Positions 28,301 to 36,549 of a stretch of 64,000 nt of DNA are shown piece by piece (position 1 is the first letter of the stretch; each line of letters begins with the position of its first letter). Made by a program: the position numbers and the translations under genes. Origin of the DNA: Pelagibacterium sediminicola (GTDB lineage Bacteria > Pseudomonadota > Alphaproteobacteria > Rhizobiales > Devosiaceae); NCBI RefSeq assembly GCF_003390885.1, contig NZ_QMEL01000001.1:1-64000 (forward strand), read 5' to 3'. Under the pieces are notes generated by a model. That model saw only the letters and a program-made list of their open reading frames with translations, was not told the DNA's origin and searched no databases.

Positions 28301-29646
28301 GGTTGAGCGCCACGGCGCAGGGCGTCATTCCCCTTGCGGGTAACGGCCTCGATATCGCCATCGACGGGTCGATCCCGCTTTCGCTCGCCAACCGTTTCAT
28401 CGCCGACAGCGGTGCGCAAGTGATCGGCACGGCCAGTCTCGACGCGCGCGTGACCGGCCGGATCGACGATCCACGATTTTCCGGCAGCGTATCGGTGGCG
28501 GGCGCGGAATATATCGACCCCGCGCTGGCCTTGAGGCTGCAGGATATCAACGCCAGCGCCACGCTTTCGGCAAGCGCGGTGACCATTAATTCCGCTTCGG
28601 CGAGGCTGGTGACCGGCGGCGTGGTCTCGGCGTCCGGCACCATCGGCCTTGACGCCAATCTGACGTCCAATGTCGCGATCACGCTCGACAATGCGCGCTA
28701 TGCCGACGGCAATCTGTTGGTCGCAACGCTCAACGGGGGTCTCAATTTTACCGGGCCGCTCACCGCGGGGGGGCTGCTTTCGGGCAATATCGCCATCCAA
28801 CGGGCCGATATCACCATCCCCGAAGGGTTCGGGCCCGACAGCACACTGGTCGCGGTGGAACACCGCAATGCGCCAGGTGAGGTTGCAGCGACGCTGGCCC
28901 GCGCCCGCGCCGATGAGCGGGCCCAGGGCAATGCGGCTGCGCCCGCCCCCATCAGGCTCGATGTCGCCATATCGGCGCCCAACCAGATTTTCCTGCGCGG
29001 GCGCGGGCTCGATGCGGAGGTGGGCGGAAGCCTCAGGATCACCGGAAACCTCGCCGCCATCGAGCCGGTCGGCGGGTTCGAACTGATCCGGGGGCGGCTC
29101 GCCATTCTCGGCCAGCGCATCGATTTCGAGAGCGGCACGGTGACCCTGATCGGGGACCTCGATCCCTTTATCGATCTCGTTGCACGGACCGAGGGGGAAG
29201 GGATCACGGTCTTCGTCACGGTAACCGGCCGCGCCTCGGCGCCCCAGATTTCCTTTTCCTCGCAGCCTATGCTGCCCGAGGACGAGGTGCTGGCGCAGCT
29301 CCTGTTCAATCGCAGCGTGGGCGATCTGTCACCGCTCCAGCTTGCCCAACTCGCCGCCGCGGCGGCCGAATTTGCCGGCGGCGGGGGAAACAATTCGCTG
29401 CTCGACAGCTTGCGGCAGGCCACCGGCCTTGACGATCTCGACATCGTGACCGATGCCGAAGGCAATGCCGGGGTGCGCGCCGGACGCTATCTCAGCGACG
29501 AGCTTTATTTGGGGGTCGAAGCGGGCGCGGGCGGGCAGAGCCGGGTGACGATCGACCTTGAAATCACCGATTCCCTGCGCGCCCGGGGCGCAACCGGGAC
29601 GGATGGCGATTCCTCGGTGGGCATTTTCTACGAGCAGGACTACTGA
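25303..29646 (+). CDS. tamB: Translocation and assembly module protein TamB (AsmA-like lipid-bridge family)
   Basis: 1447 residues from a TTG overlapping the tamA stop. An N-terminal signal/anchor (LAALCCAGALALAPVAAPAQ) is followed by a very long beta-rich repeat region, the hydrophobic groove of bridge-like lipid transfer proteins. The C-terminal DUF490/TamB domain contains GGSLRITGNLAAIEPVGGFELIRGRLAILGQRIDFESG and RYLSDELYLGVEAG. It spans the periplasm and docks on TamA. Codon use and GC match tamA; the coupling implies 1:1 expression. Confidence 0.93.
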   Translation: MRSLAALCCAGALALAPVAAPAQEAEESLLDTLARAATLDAEAQRSGLVSFVENQISSPDRQIRLTNIEGALSSEASIGQITISDTEGIWLIIENAAINWNQGALLFGRLEVRSLSADSITYVRNPVSTEEPGMPSPEAGGFSVPEFPVAIVLESLSVPRVRFGEEVFGLGSEISVSGSMTLEGGAIDAEFDIERLDGPGGTLALDLAYANETREIDLDLQLIEPENGILANLLNIEGRPEIALGLSGAGPIEDLSVALTFDAGNQRILTGAGTLNESTRGLAIDAALEGPVADILPAAYGDFFGAQTTLALNALLPDAGGLDLMQLNLSGGQLSLNATGATTADWFLRRLDIKGEIGIADDGPVTLPVPGATTKIDRGRFSVDFGAEDSEYWLGTLEVQGLETPDFGAERFALTANGIAANLDDPATRRITFNGDGTAEGIAARSPEIADALGARIGFGVAGLWEAGDPVQLAQLRLVGQALLLEMAGEIDGGVFEGDIALDADTLAPFSGLAGRDLSGAIALDAAGTLSPAIGGFDLTLDGTARDLSVGEPVADSLIGGEAQLSGRIARTEAGIVAENFALTTSEVSLTADGTFSSNAADFGFDIVLADLAALSPDATGELTVSGTAAGEEGVLDLVLTATVPQGELADRALRDARIGFTGINRETGLVGEVEGTAFLEGHRISLHSGIDANAERLVLSDIAFSAPGTDLSGNLNRLASGLLEGRIALNAPNIETAAALALVEARGAATANIRLTRGDGTQSAFVSANLDNIVFGDIALRSGRIEGAVVNLFDVPTIDGTVEASGASAGGLDIETLQLTANATGRNTQFSGSARLANQTDATLSGSLAPITDGYRIALENFSLAQGELSARLSAPATLTVANDTVQFSGVDLAIGSGRISATGSAGETLDIALEVTALPLNIANTVVPGLGLAGTLDGTARISGTPSDPRATFAIEGGGLGAAAINELGIAPLSVSSEGSFADNRVTLTNARATGSQGLSATAQGVIPLAGNGLDIAIDGSIPLSLANRFIADSGAQVIGTASLDARVTGRIDDPRFSGSVSVAGAEYIDPALALRLQDINASATLSASAVTINSASARLVTGGVVSASGTIGLDANLTSNVAITLDNARYADGNLLVATLNGGLNFTGPLTAGGLLSGNIAIQRADITIPEGFGPDSTLVAVEHRNAPGEVAATLARARADERAQGNAAAPAPIRLDVAISAPNQIFLRGRGLDAEVGGSLRITGNLAAIEPVGGFELIRGRLAILGQRIDFESGTVTLIGDLDPFIDLVARTEGEGITVFVTVTGRASAPQISFSSQPMLPEDEVLAQLLFNRSVGDLSPLQLAQLAAAAAEFAGGGGNNSLLDSLRQATGLDDLDIVTDAEGNAGVRAGRYLSDELYLGVEAGAGGQSRVTIDLEITDSLRARGATGTDGDSSVGIFYEQDY

Positions 29647-29714
29647 CCCCGCAGGGAACCTTGGCGTCGGCCAGCGCTTATCCCCCCATGTGAACAACAA
29701 GGGACAAAAGCAAC

Positions 29715-29792
29715 ATGTTTCGTGCAGGCCTGCTCTGGCTGATCGGCATCCCGATCCCCATCATCATTCTGCTCTGGATCTTCTTTTTCTGA
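29715..29792 (+). CDS. 25-residue hydrophobic membrane microprotein
   Basis: Read directly from sequence: an ATG at 29715 opens MFRAGLLWLIGIPIPIIILL followed by WIFFF and a TGA at 29790-29792. It is a single membrane helix with a central GIPIPI kink and a Trp at each end. Similar 25-30 residue hydrophobic proteins are common orphan genes in alphaproteobacteria; no function is known to me. It lies 68 bp after tamB on the same strand and could share its transcript. A weak AAGGGA lies about 15 bp upstream of the ATG. Confidence 0.5.
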   Translation: MFRAGLLWLIGIPIPIIILLWIFFF

Positions 29793-29816
29793 TCCGGACG
29801 CTCCTCTGAACGCCCG

Positions 29817-30692
29817 TTAGAGCTTCAACAGCCTGCGGGCGTTTTCCTTGAGGATGAGCGGGCGCACCTCGTCCTTGATCTCGATGTTCTCGAAATCGGC
29901 AAGCCAGCGGTCCGGGGTTATGGCGGGCCAGTCCGAGCCGAACAGCATCTTGTGCTTGAGGAGCGAATTGGCGTAGCGCACGAGGATGGGCGGGAAATAT
30001 TTCGGCGACCAGCCGGACATGTCGATATAGACGTTGGGCTTGTGGGTGGCGACCGAAAGCGCCTCGTCCTGCCAGGGAAAGGACGGGTGGGCGAGGATGA
30101 TCGGCATGTCGGGGAAATCGACCGCAACGTCATCGAGATGAAGGGGGTTGGAGTATTTGAGCTTCATGCCCATCCCCCCTCGCATGCCCGCCCCCACCCC
30201 CGTCTGGCCGGTGTGGAAAAGGGTGATCGCGCCTTCCTCGGCGATGGCTTCGTAAAGCGGATAGGCGGCGCGGTCATTGGGATAGAACCCCTGCATGGTG
30301 GGGTGGAACTTGAAGCCCTTCACCCCGAATTCGCGCACCAGCCGCCGCGCCTCGCGCGCACCGAGCCTGCCCTTGGCGGGATCGATCGAGGCAAAGGAGA
30401 TCATGATATCGGCGTTTTGCGCCGCGATCTCGGCAACCTCCTCGTTGCGGTAACGCCTGAAGCCGGTCTCGCGCTCGGCGTCGACCGGAAAGATCACGCA
30501 GCCGATCCGGCGTTCGCGGTAATAATCCGCCGTCTGCTGCACCGAAGGCAGCATGCCCTCGGCGCCGCCCGGGTTCTTGAAATATTTCGCCATCGCCGCC
30601 TGGAAGGCGTCATACCCGTCATCGCGCGTCCCGCAACAGGGCTCCTCGGCGTGGGTGTGGATGTCGATGGCGATGAGCTCGTCAATATTCAT
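29817..30692 (-). CDS. COG2159 amidohydrolase-family protein (first of two paralogues)
   Basis: 291 residues of the metal-dependent TIM-barrel family that includes ACMS and gamma-resorcylate decarboxylases. Metal ligands fit the family: H12-T-H14 in IDIHTHAEEP, the His in FHTGQTGVG, the His in LAHPSFPW and the Asp in FGSDWPAI. It ends a minus-strand operon with marR and an enoyl-CoA hydratase and has a close paralogue at 37040. In a cluster that makes aryl beta-ketoacyl intermediates but has no thiolase, C-C bond cleavage or decarboxylation of an aromatic keto acid is plausible. The true substrate is not determined. Confidence 0.8.
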   Translation of the reverse strand: MNIDELIAIDIHTHAEEPCCGTRDDGYDAFQAAMAKYFKNPGGAEGMLPSVQQTADYYRERRIGCVIFPVDAERETGFRRYRNEEVAEIAAQNADIMISFASIDPAKGRLGAREARRLVREFGVKGFKFHPTMQGFYPNDRAAYPLYEAIAEEGAITLFHTGQTGVGAGMRGGMGMKLKYSNPLHLDDVAVDFPDMPIILAHPSFPWQDEALSVATHKPNVYIDMSGWSPKYFPPILVRYANSLLKHKMLFGSDWPAITPDRWLADFENIEIKDEVRPLILKENARRLLKL

Positions 30693-30718
30693 GGGGGATT
30701 CCTGAACGTCCGGAAGGT

Positions 30719-31168
30719 TTAGCCAAGGCCGAGAAATTTGCGCAGGAGCACGTTCAACTGCTCGACCTCGGTCTTTGAAAGAGGCGCACCGATGCGCTCC
30801 TCAAAGGCAAAGAACCGCGTCTCAGCCCTTTTCATCTGGGTTTCCGCCCCCGTCGAAAGGGTCAATTCGACCGCGCGGCGATCATCTTCCGGGATGCGGC
30901 GGGTGACCAGCCCCCGGTCTTCGAGCGAGCGCACGAGCTTGGTCATGTGCGCGCGCTTGATCATCAGTTTTTGTCCCAGCACGCTCTGGCGGATACCGGG
31001 ATTGTGCCAGATGACCCACAATACGGTGAATTCGCCAGGCTTGAAGTCGGCTTCGGCGTTTTCCTCGAAAAACCGGGCCTGGGTCCTGAGCTGGGCGAGG
31101 CGCAAGAGGAATCCCAGCGCGCCCTCGAGCCTGCCAAGATCAACGTCTGCGGGGGAGCGGGCGGCCAT
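30719..31168 (-). CDS. MarR-family transcriptional regulator of the aromatic-acid cluster
   Basis: 149 residues from the ATG at 31168. The winged helix-turn-helix reads NPGIRQSVLGQKLMIKRAHMTKLVRSLEDRGLVTRRIPEDDRRA. It is the middle gene of enoyl-CoA hydratase, marR, amidohydrolase, with 13 and 26 bp gaps. MarR proteins in hydroxycinnamate clusters (HcaR/FerC type) repress until the acyl-CoA thioester binds; that is likely here. The long upstream open frame beyond 31168 overlaps the hydratase gene and is not coding. Confidence 0.85.
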   Translation of the reverse strand: MAARSPADVDLGRLEGALGFLLRLAQLRTQARFFEENAEADFKPGEFTVLWVIWHNPGIRQSVLGQKLMIKRAHMTKLVRSLEDRGLVTRRIPEDDRRAVELTLSTGAETQMKRAETRFFAFEERIGAPLSKTEVEQLNVLLRKFLGLG

Positions 31169-31181
31169 GGATGGATCGGCC

Positions 31182-31976
31182 TCAGGCCGAGCCGGGCGCC
31201 TTGAGGCGGGGCGCGCGTTTTTCAAGAAAGGCGTTGAGCCGTTCCTCGGCCTCGGGGCTGGTCGCGGTGAACGATGCGATGAAGGATTCGACGAACAGTC
31301 CGTCCTCCTTTGCCATGTCCTGAATACGCGGCAGGGCGTTGATGATCGCGTAGTTGGAGATCTCGGCATTGCCCGCCGCTGTCTGGGCGAGCGCCATGGC
31401 CTTGTCCAGCGCCGTGCCCTTTGGGGCGACATATTGCACGATGTTCCAGCGCTCGGCCTCCTCGGCCGAGGCGACGCGCCCGGTCAGCATCAGGTCGGTC
31501 ATCCGCGCAACGCCCACGAGCCGGGCGATACGCACCGAACCGCCACCGCCCACGAAAATACCGCGCTGGCCCTCGGGAAGCGCGAAAAAGGCCGTCTCGT
31601 CGGCAACCCGGATATGGGTGGAGGCGGCAAGCTCGAACCCGCCGCCGACCACCGCGCCGTGCAGCGCGGAAATCCAGGGGATCGTGCCGTGCTCGATGCC
31701 CGAAAACACCCCATGCCAGCGCCGCGAGCCGTGCACGCCCTCGATGGGCGATTTCTTGACGTGCTCGGCAAGATCGAGCCCGGCGCAGAAATGGTCGCCA
31801 TGCCCAAACAACACGGCGGCCTTGGCCTCGCTCTGCGCTTTGGCGACGGCAAGGCCGATTTCCTCGACGAAACGGTCGCTGATCGCGTTGCGCTTTTGCG
31901 GTCGGTTCAGTCCCACAAGGGCCACGTCCCCCTTGCGCTCGTAAGTGACGAATTCGGCTGAACTGGCGCCCGCCAT
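31182..31976 (-). CDS. Enoyl-CoA hydratase/isomerase family protein (probable hydroxycinnamoyl-CoA hydratase)
   Basis: 264 residues of the crotonase fold, with oxyanion-hole segments HFCAGLDLAEH and ALHGAVVGGGFELA. One catalytic Glu is kept in FALPEGQRG; the second Glu position reads Asp (MTDLMLTG). It would hydrate the double bond of a cinnamoyl-CoA such as feruloyl- or p-coumaroyl-CoA. Whether it also performs the retro-aldol cleavage of hydratase-lyases cannot be read from sequence, but the adjoining SDR dehydrogenase suggests a beta-oxidation-like route. It is transcribed divergently from the CoA ligase gene. Confidence 0.82.
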   Translation of the reverse strand: MAGASSAEFVTYERKGDVALVGLNRPQKRNAISDRFVEEIGLAVAKAQSEAKAAVLFGHGDHFCAGLDLAEHVKKSPIEGVHGSRRWHGVFSGIEHGTIPWISALHGAVVGGGFELAASTHIRVADETAFFALPEGQRGIFVGGGGSVRIARLVGVARMTDLMLTGRVASAEEAERWNIVQYVAPKGTALDKAMALAQTAAGNAEISNYAIINALPRIQDMAKEDGLFVESFIASFTATSPEAEERLNAFLEKRAPRLKAPGSA

Positions 31977-32007
31977 GTCGTAATCTCCTCAACGCTGGTT
32001 TTTGATC

Positions 32008-32036
32008 GTTTACATGTAGATTGTTTCCTTGTAAAC
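32008..32036. promoter_or_regulatory. Candidate MarR operator in the divergent hydratase/CoA-ligase promoter
   Basis: The half-sites GTTTAC (32008-32013) and GTAAAC (32031-32036) form an exact inverted repeat with a 17-bp spacer, in the 90-bp gap between divergent genes. The same half-site, GTTTA/TAAAC, forms a compact palindrome upstream of the second marR (36478-36491). Binding by either MarR is an inference. Confidence 0.45.
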
Positions 32037-32066
32037 GAATTTCGGGATGTGGACAGGGAGGTGATC

Positions 32067-33917
32067 GTGACGCCCAGGCCTTTGCGTGATGTCAAAATCT
32101 GGTCGCCCGTCGTGCGGTGGGAAAATCGCCCCAACGGGGAGATCATCGTCTGGCGCGAGGATCCGCTTGGCCCCTATCCCGACAAGATCAACGAGCGGCT
32201 GCTCCACTGGGCCGAGGTCGCGCCCGACCGGGTGTGGATGGCCGACCGGAACGATACCGGCCCATGGCGCAAGGTCACCTACGCCGAAGCGCTGCGCCAT
32301 GTCCGCGCCATCGGCCAGTTCCTGCTCGATCACGGCCTGTCGCTGGAAAAGCCGCTCATCATCCTTTCGGAAAATTCGATCGAGCACGCGCTGATGGCGC
32401 TGGGCGCCCAGCATGTGGGCATCCCCTCGGCTGCGCTGGCGCCCGCCTACGCCACGGTTTCGACCGATTACTCAAAACTGCGCGACATCGCCGGCCAGAT
32501 CACGCCCGGCATGGTGTTTGCCGATGACGGCGCGGTGTTCCGCCAGCCTGTCGATGCCGGGTTCGGCCCCGGGATGGCGTTTGCGACCGCACGGAACGTG
32601 CCCGGGGACCGGGCCAACGTCTTTGATTTCGAGCATATCCTTGCAACCGAACCCACTGCCGAGGTCGACCGCGCGTTCGATGCGACCGGGCCCGACACGA
32701 TCGCAAAATTCCTCTTTACCTCCGGCACGACCGGCTCGCCCAAGGCGGTGATCCAGACCCAGCGCATGCTGTGCTCCAATCAGGAAATGATCGTGGACTG
32801 CTATTCCTATTTCCGCGAGGAACCGCCGGTCGTCGTCGACTGGGCGCCGTGGAACCATACGGCCAGCGGCAACAAGGTCTTCAACCTCACGATCTATAAT
32901 GGCGGCAGCTACTATATCGACCGGGGCAAGCCGACCCCGGCCCTGTTCGGGCAGACCATCGCCAATCTAAAGGACGTCTCGCCGACCTGGGCCTTCAACG
33001 TGCCGGCCGGCTTTGAAATGCTGGTCAACGCCATGCGCGAGGACGAGGATTTGCGCACCTCCTTTTTCCGCAACCTCAAGCTGATGATGTATGCCGGGGC
33101 AGGGCTTGCCCAGCACACTTGGGACGCACTGATCGACTTGTCCGAACAGGCGACCGGCCACCGCATCCTGATGACCACCGGGCTCGGCTCCACCGAAACC
33201 GCCCCCTTTTCGCTCTATTGCACCGACCCGCAGGACCGCCCGGGCAATGTGGGCATTCCCGCGCAAGGGGTCACCGTCAAGCTCGTGCCCGTCGAGGGCA
33301 AATACGAGCTCCGGCTCAAGGGCCCCAACATCACCCCCGGCTACTGGCGCAACGAAAAGCTCACCGCCGAGGCGTTCGATGAGGAAGGGTTTTACCGTAT
33401 CGGAGACGCGGTGAAATTTGCCGTCGATGGCGACCCCTCCAAGGGGTTTTACTTCGATGGCCGCACCGCGGAAAATTTCAAGCTCCGGACCGGCACATGG
33501 GTTGCGGTGGGCGATCTCAGGGCAAGAATCGTCAACCAGTTCAGCGGGCTGATCCGCGATGCGGTGATCACCGGGGAGAACGAAGCCGAGCTCGGCGCGC
33601 TGCTCGTCCCGGCCATCCCTGCGCTGAGGGCCCTGCTCCCCGAGGGGCAGAGGCTGCCTGAAGCCGAACTCTACGCCCACCCGGCGGTGCGCGCCGCCCT
33701 TGCCGAAAAGCTCGCCGCCCATCAGGCCCAGGCCACCGGCTCCGCCTCGCGCATCAAGCGGGTGATGATCCTTGCCGAACCCTTGCGGTTTGAGAAGGGT
33801 GAAGTGACCGACAAAGGGTCCATCAACCAGCGCGCGGTTCTCCGCAACCACAACGATCTGGTGCGGGCGCTTTATGCGGGCGATCCGCGCGCCATCACGG
33901 CCCCAAAAAGGAGCTGA
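32067..33917 (+). CDS. fcs: Feruloyl-CoA synthase-like aryl-CoA ligase
   Basis: 616 residues from a GTG at 32067 placed after GGGAGG; the frame also allows 32049. It is an ANL-superfamily ligase with the P-loop FLFTSGTTGSPKAVIQTQ, the A5-like TTGLGSTETAP and a GFYFDGRTAENFKL motif in place of the more usual GRxKE segment, characteristic of feruloyl-CoA synthases. It makes aryl-CoA and AMP from a hydroxycinnamic acid, ATP and CoA in the cytoplasm. It leads the plus-strand operon with SDR and acyl-CoA dehydrogenase genes 3 bp apart each. Ferulate versus p-coumarate preference is unknown. Confidence 0.85.
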   Translation: MTPRPLRDVKIWSPVVRWENRPNGEIIVWREDPLGPYPDKINERLLHWAEVAPDRVWMADRNDTGPWRKVTYAEALRHVRAIGQFLLDHGLSLEKPLIILSENSIEHALMALGAQHVGIPSAALAPAYATVSTDYSKLRDIAGQITPGMVFADDGAVFRQPVDAGFGPGMAFATARNVPGDRANVFDFEHILATEPTAEVDRAFDATGPDTIAKFLFTSGTTGSPKAVIQTQRMLCSNQEMIVDCYSYFREEPPVVVDWAPWNHTASGNKVFNLTIYNGGSYYIDRGKPTPALFGQTIANLKDVSPTWAFNVPAGFEMLVNAMREDEDLRTSFFRNLKLMMYAGAGLAQHTWDALIDLSEQATGHRILMTTGLGSTETAPFSLYCTDPQDRPGNVGIPAQGVTVKLVPVEGKYELRLKGPNITPGYWRNEKLTAEAFDEEGFYRIGDAVKFAVDGDPSKGFYFDGRTAENFKLRTGTWVAVGDLRARIVNQFSGLIRDAVITGENEAELGALLVPAIPALRALLPEGQRLPEAELYAHPAVRAALAEKLAAHQAQATGSASRIKRVMILAEPLRFEKGEVTDKGSINQRAVLRNHNDLVRALYAGDPRAITAPKRS

Positions 33918-33920
33918 ACC

Positions 33921-34682
33921 ATGAAGATAAAGGGCGCTGGCGCACTGGTGACGGGGGGCGGATCGGGCCTTGGTGAAGCCACCGCTAGGCTGCTCGCCGA
34001 GCGCGGCGCCGTCGTCCACGTGTTTGATCGCAACGCCGAGGCCGCCAGCCGCGTCGCCACAGATATCGGCGGCGTTGCCGTTTCGGGAGACGTGACGAGC
34101 GAAATAGAAGCCGCAGCGGCGCTCGATGCTGCAAACACGGCGGGAGACGGACTGCGCATCCTCGTCAATTGCGCGGGCATCGGCACGGCGGGCCGCATCC
34201 TTGGGCGCGAAGGCCCGATGGCGCTGGCCGATTTCGAGACCGTTATCCGCGTCAATCTCATCGGCACCTTCAACATGATGCGGCTGGCCGCCGAGCGCAT
34301 GGCGGCGCTCGATGAGCGCGAGGACAAGGCGCGCGGGGTGATCGTCAACACCGCCTCGGTCGCCGCTTTCGAGGGGCAGATCGGGCAGGCCGCCTATTCG
34401 GCCTCCAAGGGCGGCATCGTCTCGATGGCCCTGCCGGCAGCGCGCGAATTCTCCCGCTTCGGGATCAGGGTCAACACCATCGCGCCGGGCATCTTCCTCA
34501 CCCCCCTGCTCCACACCCTGCCCGCCGAAGCACAAGAAAGCCTTGCCGCCGCCATTCCCTACCCCTCCCGGCTCGGCGATCCGGCCGAATTTGCCGATGC
34601 GGTCCGCTTTGCCATCGAGAACCAGTACCTCAACGGCGAGGTGATCCGGCTCGACGGCGCTATCCGTATGCAGCCCAAATAA
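33921..34682 (+). CDS. SDR-family 3-hydroxyacyl-CoA dehydrogenase (HSD17B10-like)
   Basis: 253 residues. The NAD-binding TGGGSGLG (11-18), NCAG (83-86), Ser146, Tyr159 and Lys163 form the classical SDR active site. Sequence style (YPSRLGDPAEFADAVRFAIENQYLNGEVIRLDGAIRM) is that of type-2 3-hydroxyacyl-CoA dehydrogenases. In this operon it would oxidise the beta-hydroxyaryl-propionyl-CoA made by the hydratase to the beta-keto thioester. It sits 3 bp after the CoA ligase gene and 3 bp before the acyl-CoA dehydrogenase gene. Confidence 0.87.
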   Translation: MKIKGAGALVTGGGSGLGEATARLLAERGAVVHVFDRNAEAASRVATDIGGVAVSGDVTSEIEAAAALDAANTAGDGLRILVNCAGIGTAGRILGREGPMALADFETVIRVNLIGTFNMMRLAAERMAALDEREDKARGVIVNTASVAAFEGQIGQAAYSASKGGIVSMALPAAREFSRFGIRVNTIAPGIFLTPLLHTLPAEAQESLAAAIPYPSRLGDPAEFADAVRFAIENQYLNGEVIRLDGAIRMQPK

Positions 34683-34685
34683 GCC

Positions 34686-36269
34686 ATGTCCTATCACGAG
34701 CAAGTCAGCCGCACCCTCGCAATTCTGGCCCGCACCCCGGGCTGGGCGCGGCTCAAATCGCTCCGGCCCGATTGTGACGACGAGACCGCCGAAGCGATCC
34801 TCGAGGCGGCGGCGGACTTTGCCCAAGGTGTGCTCGACCCGCTCGGCGGGCCCGGCGACAGGGAAGGCGCGAGATTTGCCGACGGGCGTGTAACGCTGCC
34901 CGTTGGATTTGCGGACGCCTACCATCAGTTCGCCCGATCGGGGTGGCTGGGCATGGACATTGCCGAAGCGTTGGGCGGACAGGGACTGCCCCTCACGCTG
35001 CAGGCCGCTGCCTTCTCTCTCTTCGACCGGGCCTGCACAGCGCTGATGATGGCGGCGACTTCGGCGCGAGCCGCAGCCCACCTGCTGGCCGAAGTCACCG
35101 ATGGGGAAATAGCCGCAGAATGGGTGCCCAATCTTGCCTCGGGGCAATGGGCCGCAACGATCTGCATTTCCGAGCCCGATGCGGGGTCCGATGTGGGGCG
35201 GCTGCGCACGCGGGCGGAATTGAGGGGCGGCGAATGGATCGTTTCGGGCAACAAGATCTGGATTTCCTTTGCCGATCACGACCTTGCCGAACGTATCGGC
35301 CATTGCGTGCTAGCCCGGACCAATGAGCGGCCCGGCACGCGCGGGCTGAGCCTGTTTCTCGTACCCGATACCATCGACGGCAAGCCCAACGGGGTGGTCA
35401 TCGAGCGCATCGAGGAAAAGCTCGGGCTGCACACCTCGCCGACCTGTGCGATGCGGTTCGAGGGGTCGCACGCCCTTTTGCTCGGCGAGGAAGGCCGGGG
35501 CCTGCCGCAGCTTTTCACGATGATCGAGCTGATGCGGGTCGCCACCGGCTGCCAGGGGCTGGGGCTCGCCTCGGCCTCCGCCGATATCGCGGAAAACTAT
35601 GCCAGCGAACGGCATCAAGGCGGCGCAGCGGACCAGCCGCCGGTCGCCATCGCCCGGCACCCCGATGTCAGGCGCCAGCTTTTCGAAATCCGGTCAACGA
35701 CCGAAATCCTGCGCGCGGCTGTCCTCGATATCGCCACCATGATGGACATGGCGCGCATCGAGGGCGACGGGGAGCTGGCCGCGCTCTCGGGCTGGATGCT
35801 GCCGCTGATCAAGAATTTCGGCGCCGAAGCCGGGTTCGATATTGCTAACCGGGCCATCCAGGTGCTCGGCGGCGCGGGTTATACCCGGGAATGGCCGCTC
35901 GAGCGGCATCTGCGCGACGCGCGGGTGATGACAATCTATGAGGGCACCACAGGCATGCAGGCCCTCGATTTCCTCACCCGGCGACTTTGGCGCGACGAGG
36001 GGCGGGGGCTCGCTCTCTTCCTTAACCGCGCCCGCAGTGAGGCTTCCGGAAATAAAGAGGTTCTGGCCATACTCGACGGGTTCGCCGCGTTGAGCGTGCG
36101 TATGGACGAGATGCAGGCCGACACCGACGCTGCCCTTTACTGGGCCGACGCCTATATGCGGGCCGCGTGGGCGGCGGTCTCTGCCCTCATGGCCCACCGC
36201 ATCGGCGAGACCCAGGCCATCACCGGCCTTTGTGCGCAGTTTGCCTATTACGACGCTCTTTGCGGATAG
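34686..36269 (+). CDS. Acyl-CoA dehydrogenase (long-form, FAD)
   Basis: 527 residues, longer than the 380-residue standard form, like the AidB/FadE-related group with a C-terminal extension. Visible motifs are ATICISEPDAGSDVG (FAD/substrate), GNKIWISFADHDLAERIGHCVLAR, QVLGGAGYTREWPLERHLRDARVMTIYEGTTGMQALDF near 390-430. It would convert saturated aryl-propionyl-CoA to cinnamoyl-CoA, letting dihydro-hydroxycinnamates enter the pathway. Last gene of the ligase operon. Substrate is inferred from context only. Confidence 0.85.
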   Translation: MSYHEQVSRTLAILARTPGWARLKSLRPDCDDETAEAILEAAADFAQGVLDPLGGPGDREGARFADGRVTLPVGFADAYHQFARSGWLGMDIAEALGGQGLPLTLQAAAFSLFDRACTALMMAATSARAAAHLLAEVTDGEIAAEWVPNLASGQWAATICISEPDAGSDVGRLRTRAELRGGEWIVSGNKIWISFADHDLAERIGHCVLARTNERPGTRGLSLFLVPDTIDGKPNGVVIERIEEKLGLHTSPTCAMRFEGSHALLLGEEGRGLPQLFTMIELMRVATGCQGLGLASASADIAENYASERHQGGAADQPPVAIARHPDVRRQLFEIRSTTEILRAAVLDIATMMDMARIEGDGELAALSGWMLPLIKNFGAEAGFDIANRAIQVLGGAGYTREWPLERHLRDARVMTIYEGTTGMQALDFLTRRLWRDEGRGLALFLNRARSEASGNKEVLAILDGFAALSVRMDEMQADTDAALYWADAYMRAAWAAVSALMAHRIGETQAITGLCAQFAYYDALCG

Positions 36270-36455
36270 GGGTGCCGGATCACCCGGATAAACCGGGAGA
36301 CGATGGTAGAGAGACTCGCGCCCGCGGCAGCGCCCCTGATCTCCACGATCAAACCCTTCCATTCTCCACCCTTCATCGTTGCCTGGTTTATCCGGCAATC
36401 CAGCCTCCATGACTGCGCGATACTCCCCATACCGTCGGCGCGCACTTTTGCCTCT

Positions 36456-36506
36456 TGACGTCACCCACTGGAAATAGTTTATTTTTAAACAGTTCAGTTT
36501 TGAACA
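36456..36506 (+). promoter_or_regulatory. Promoter with two tandem palindromic operators upstream of marR2
   Basis: TTGACG (36456-36461) and TTTATT (36479-36484), 17 bp apart, form a reasonable -35/-10 pair. Overlapping and following the -10 are two perfect 14-bp palindromes, GTTTATTTTTAAAC (36478-36491) and GTTCAGTTTTGAAC (36493-36506), with centres 15 bp apart. This suits autorepression by the MarR protein encoded at 36550. Not experimentally known. Confidence 0.5.
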
Positions 36507-36549
36507 ATACCATGCCCGACAGCGGCATGCGGGGGGACAGGATCAGCTC

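Noticed and set aside
32967-35303. 778-residue minus-strand frame opposite the CoA ligase, SDR and dehydrogenase genes
   Set aside because: Spans three well-supported plus-strand genes; composition typical of antisense high-GC sequence.
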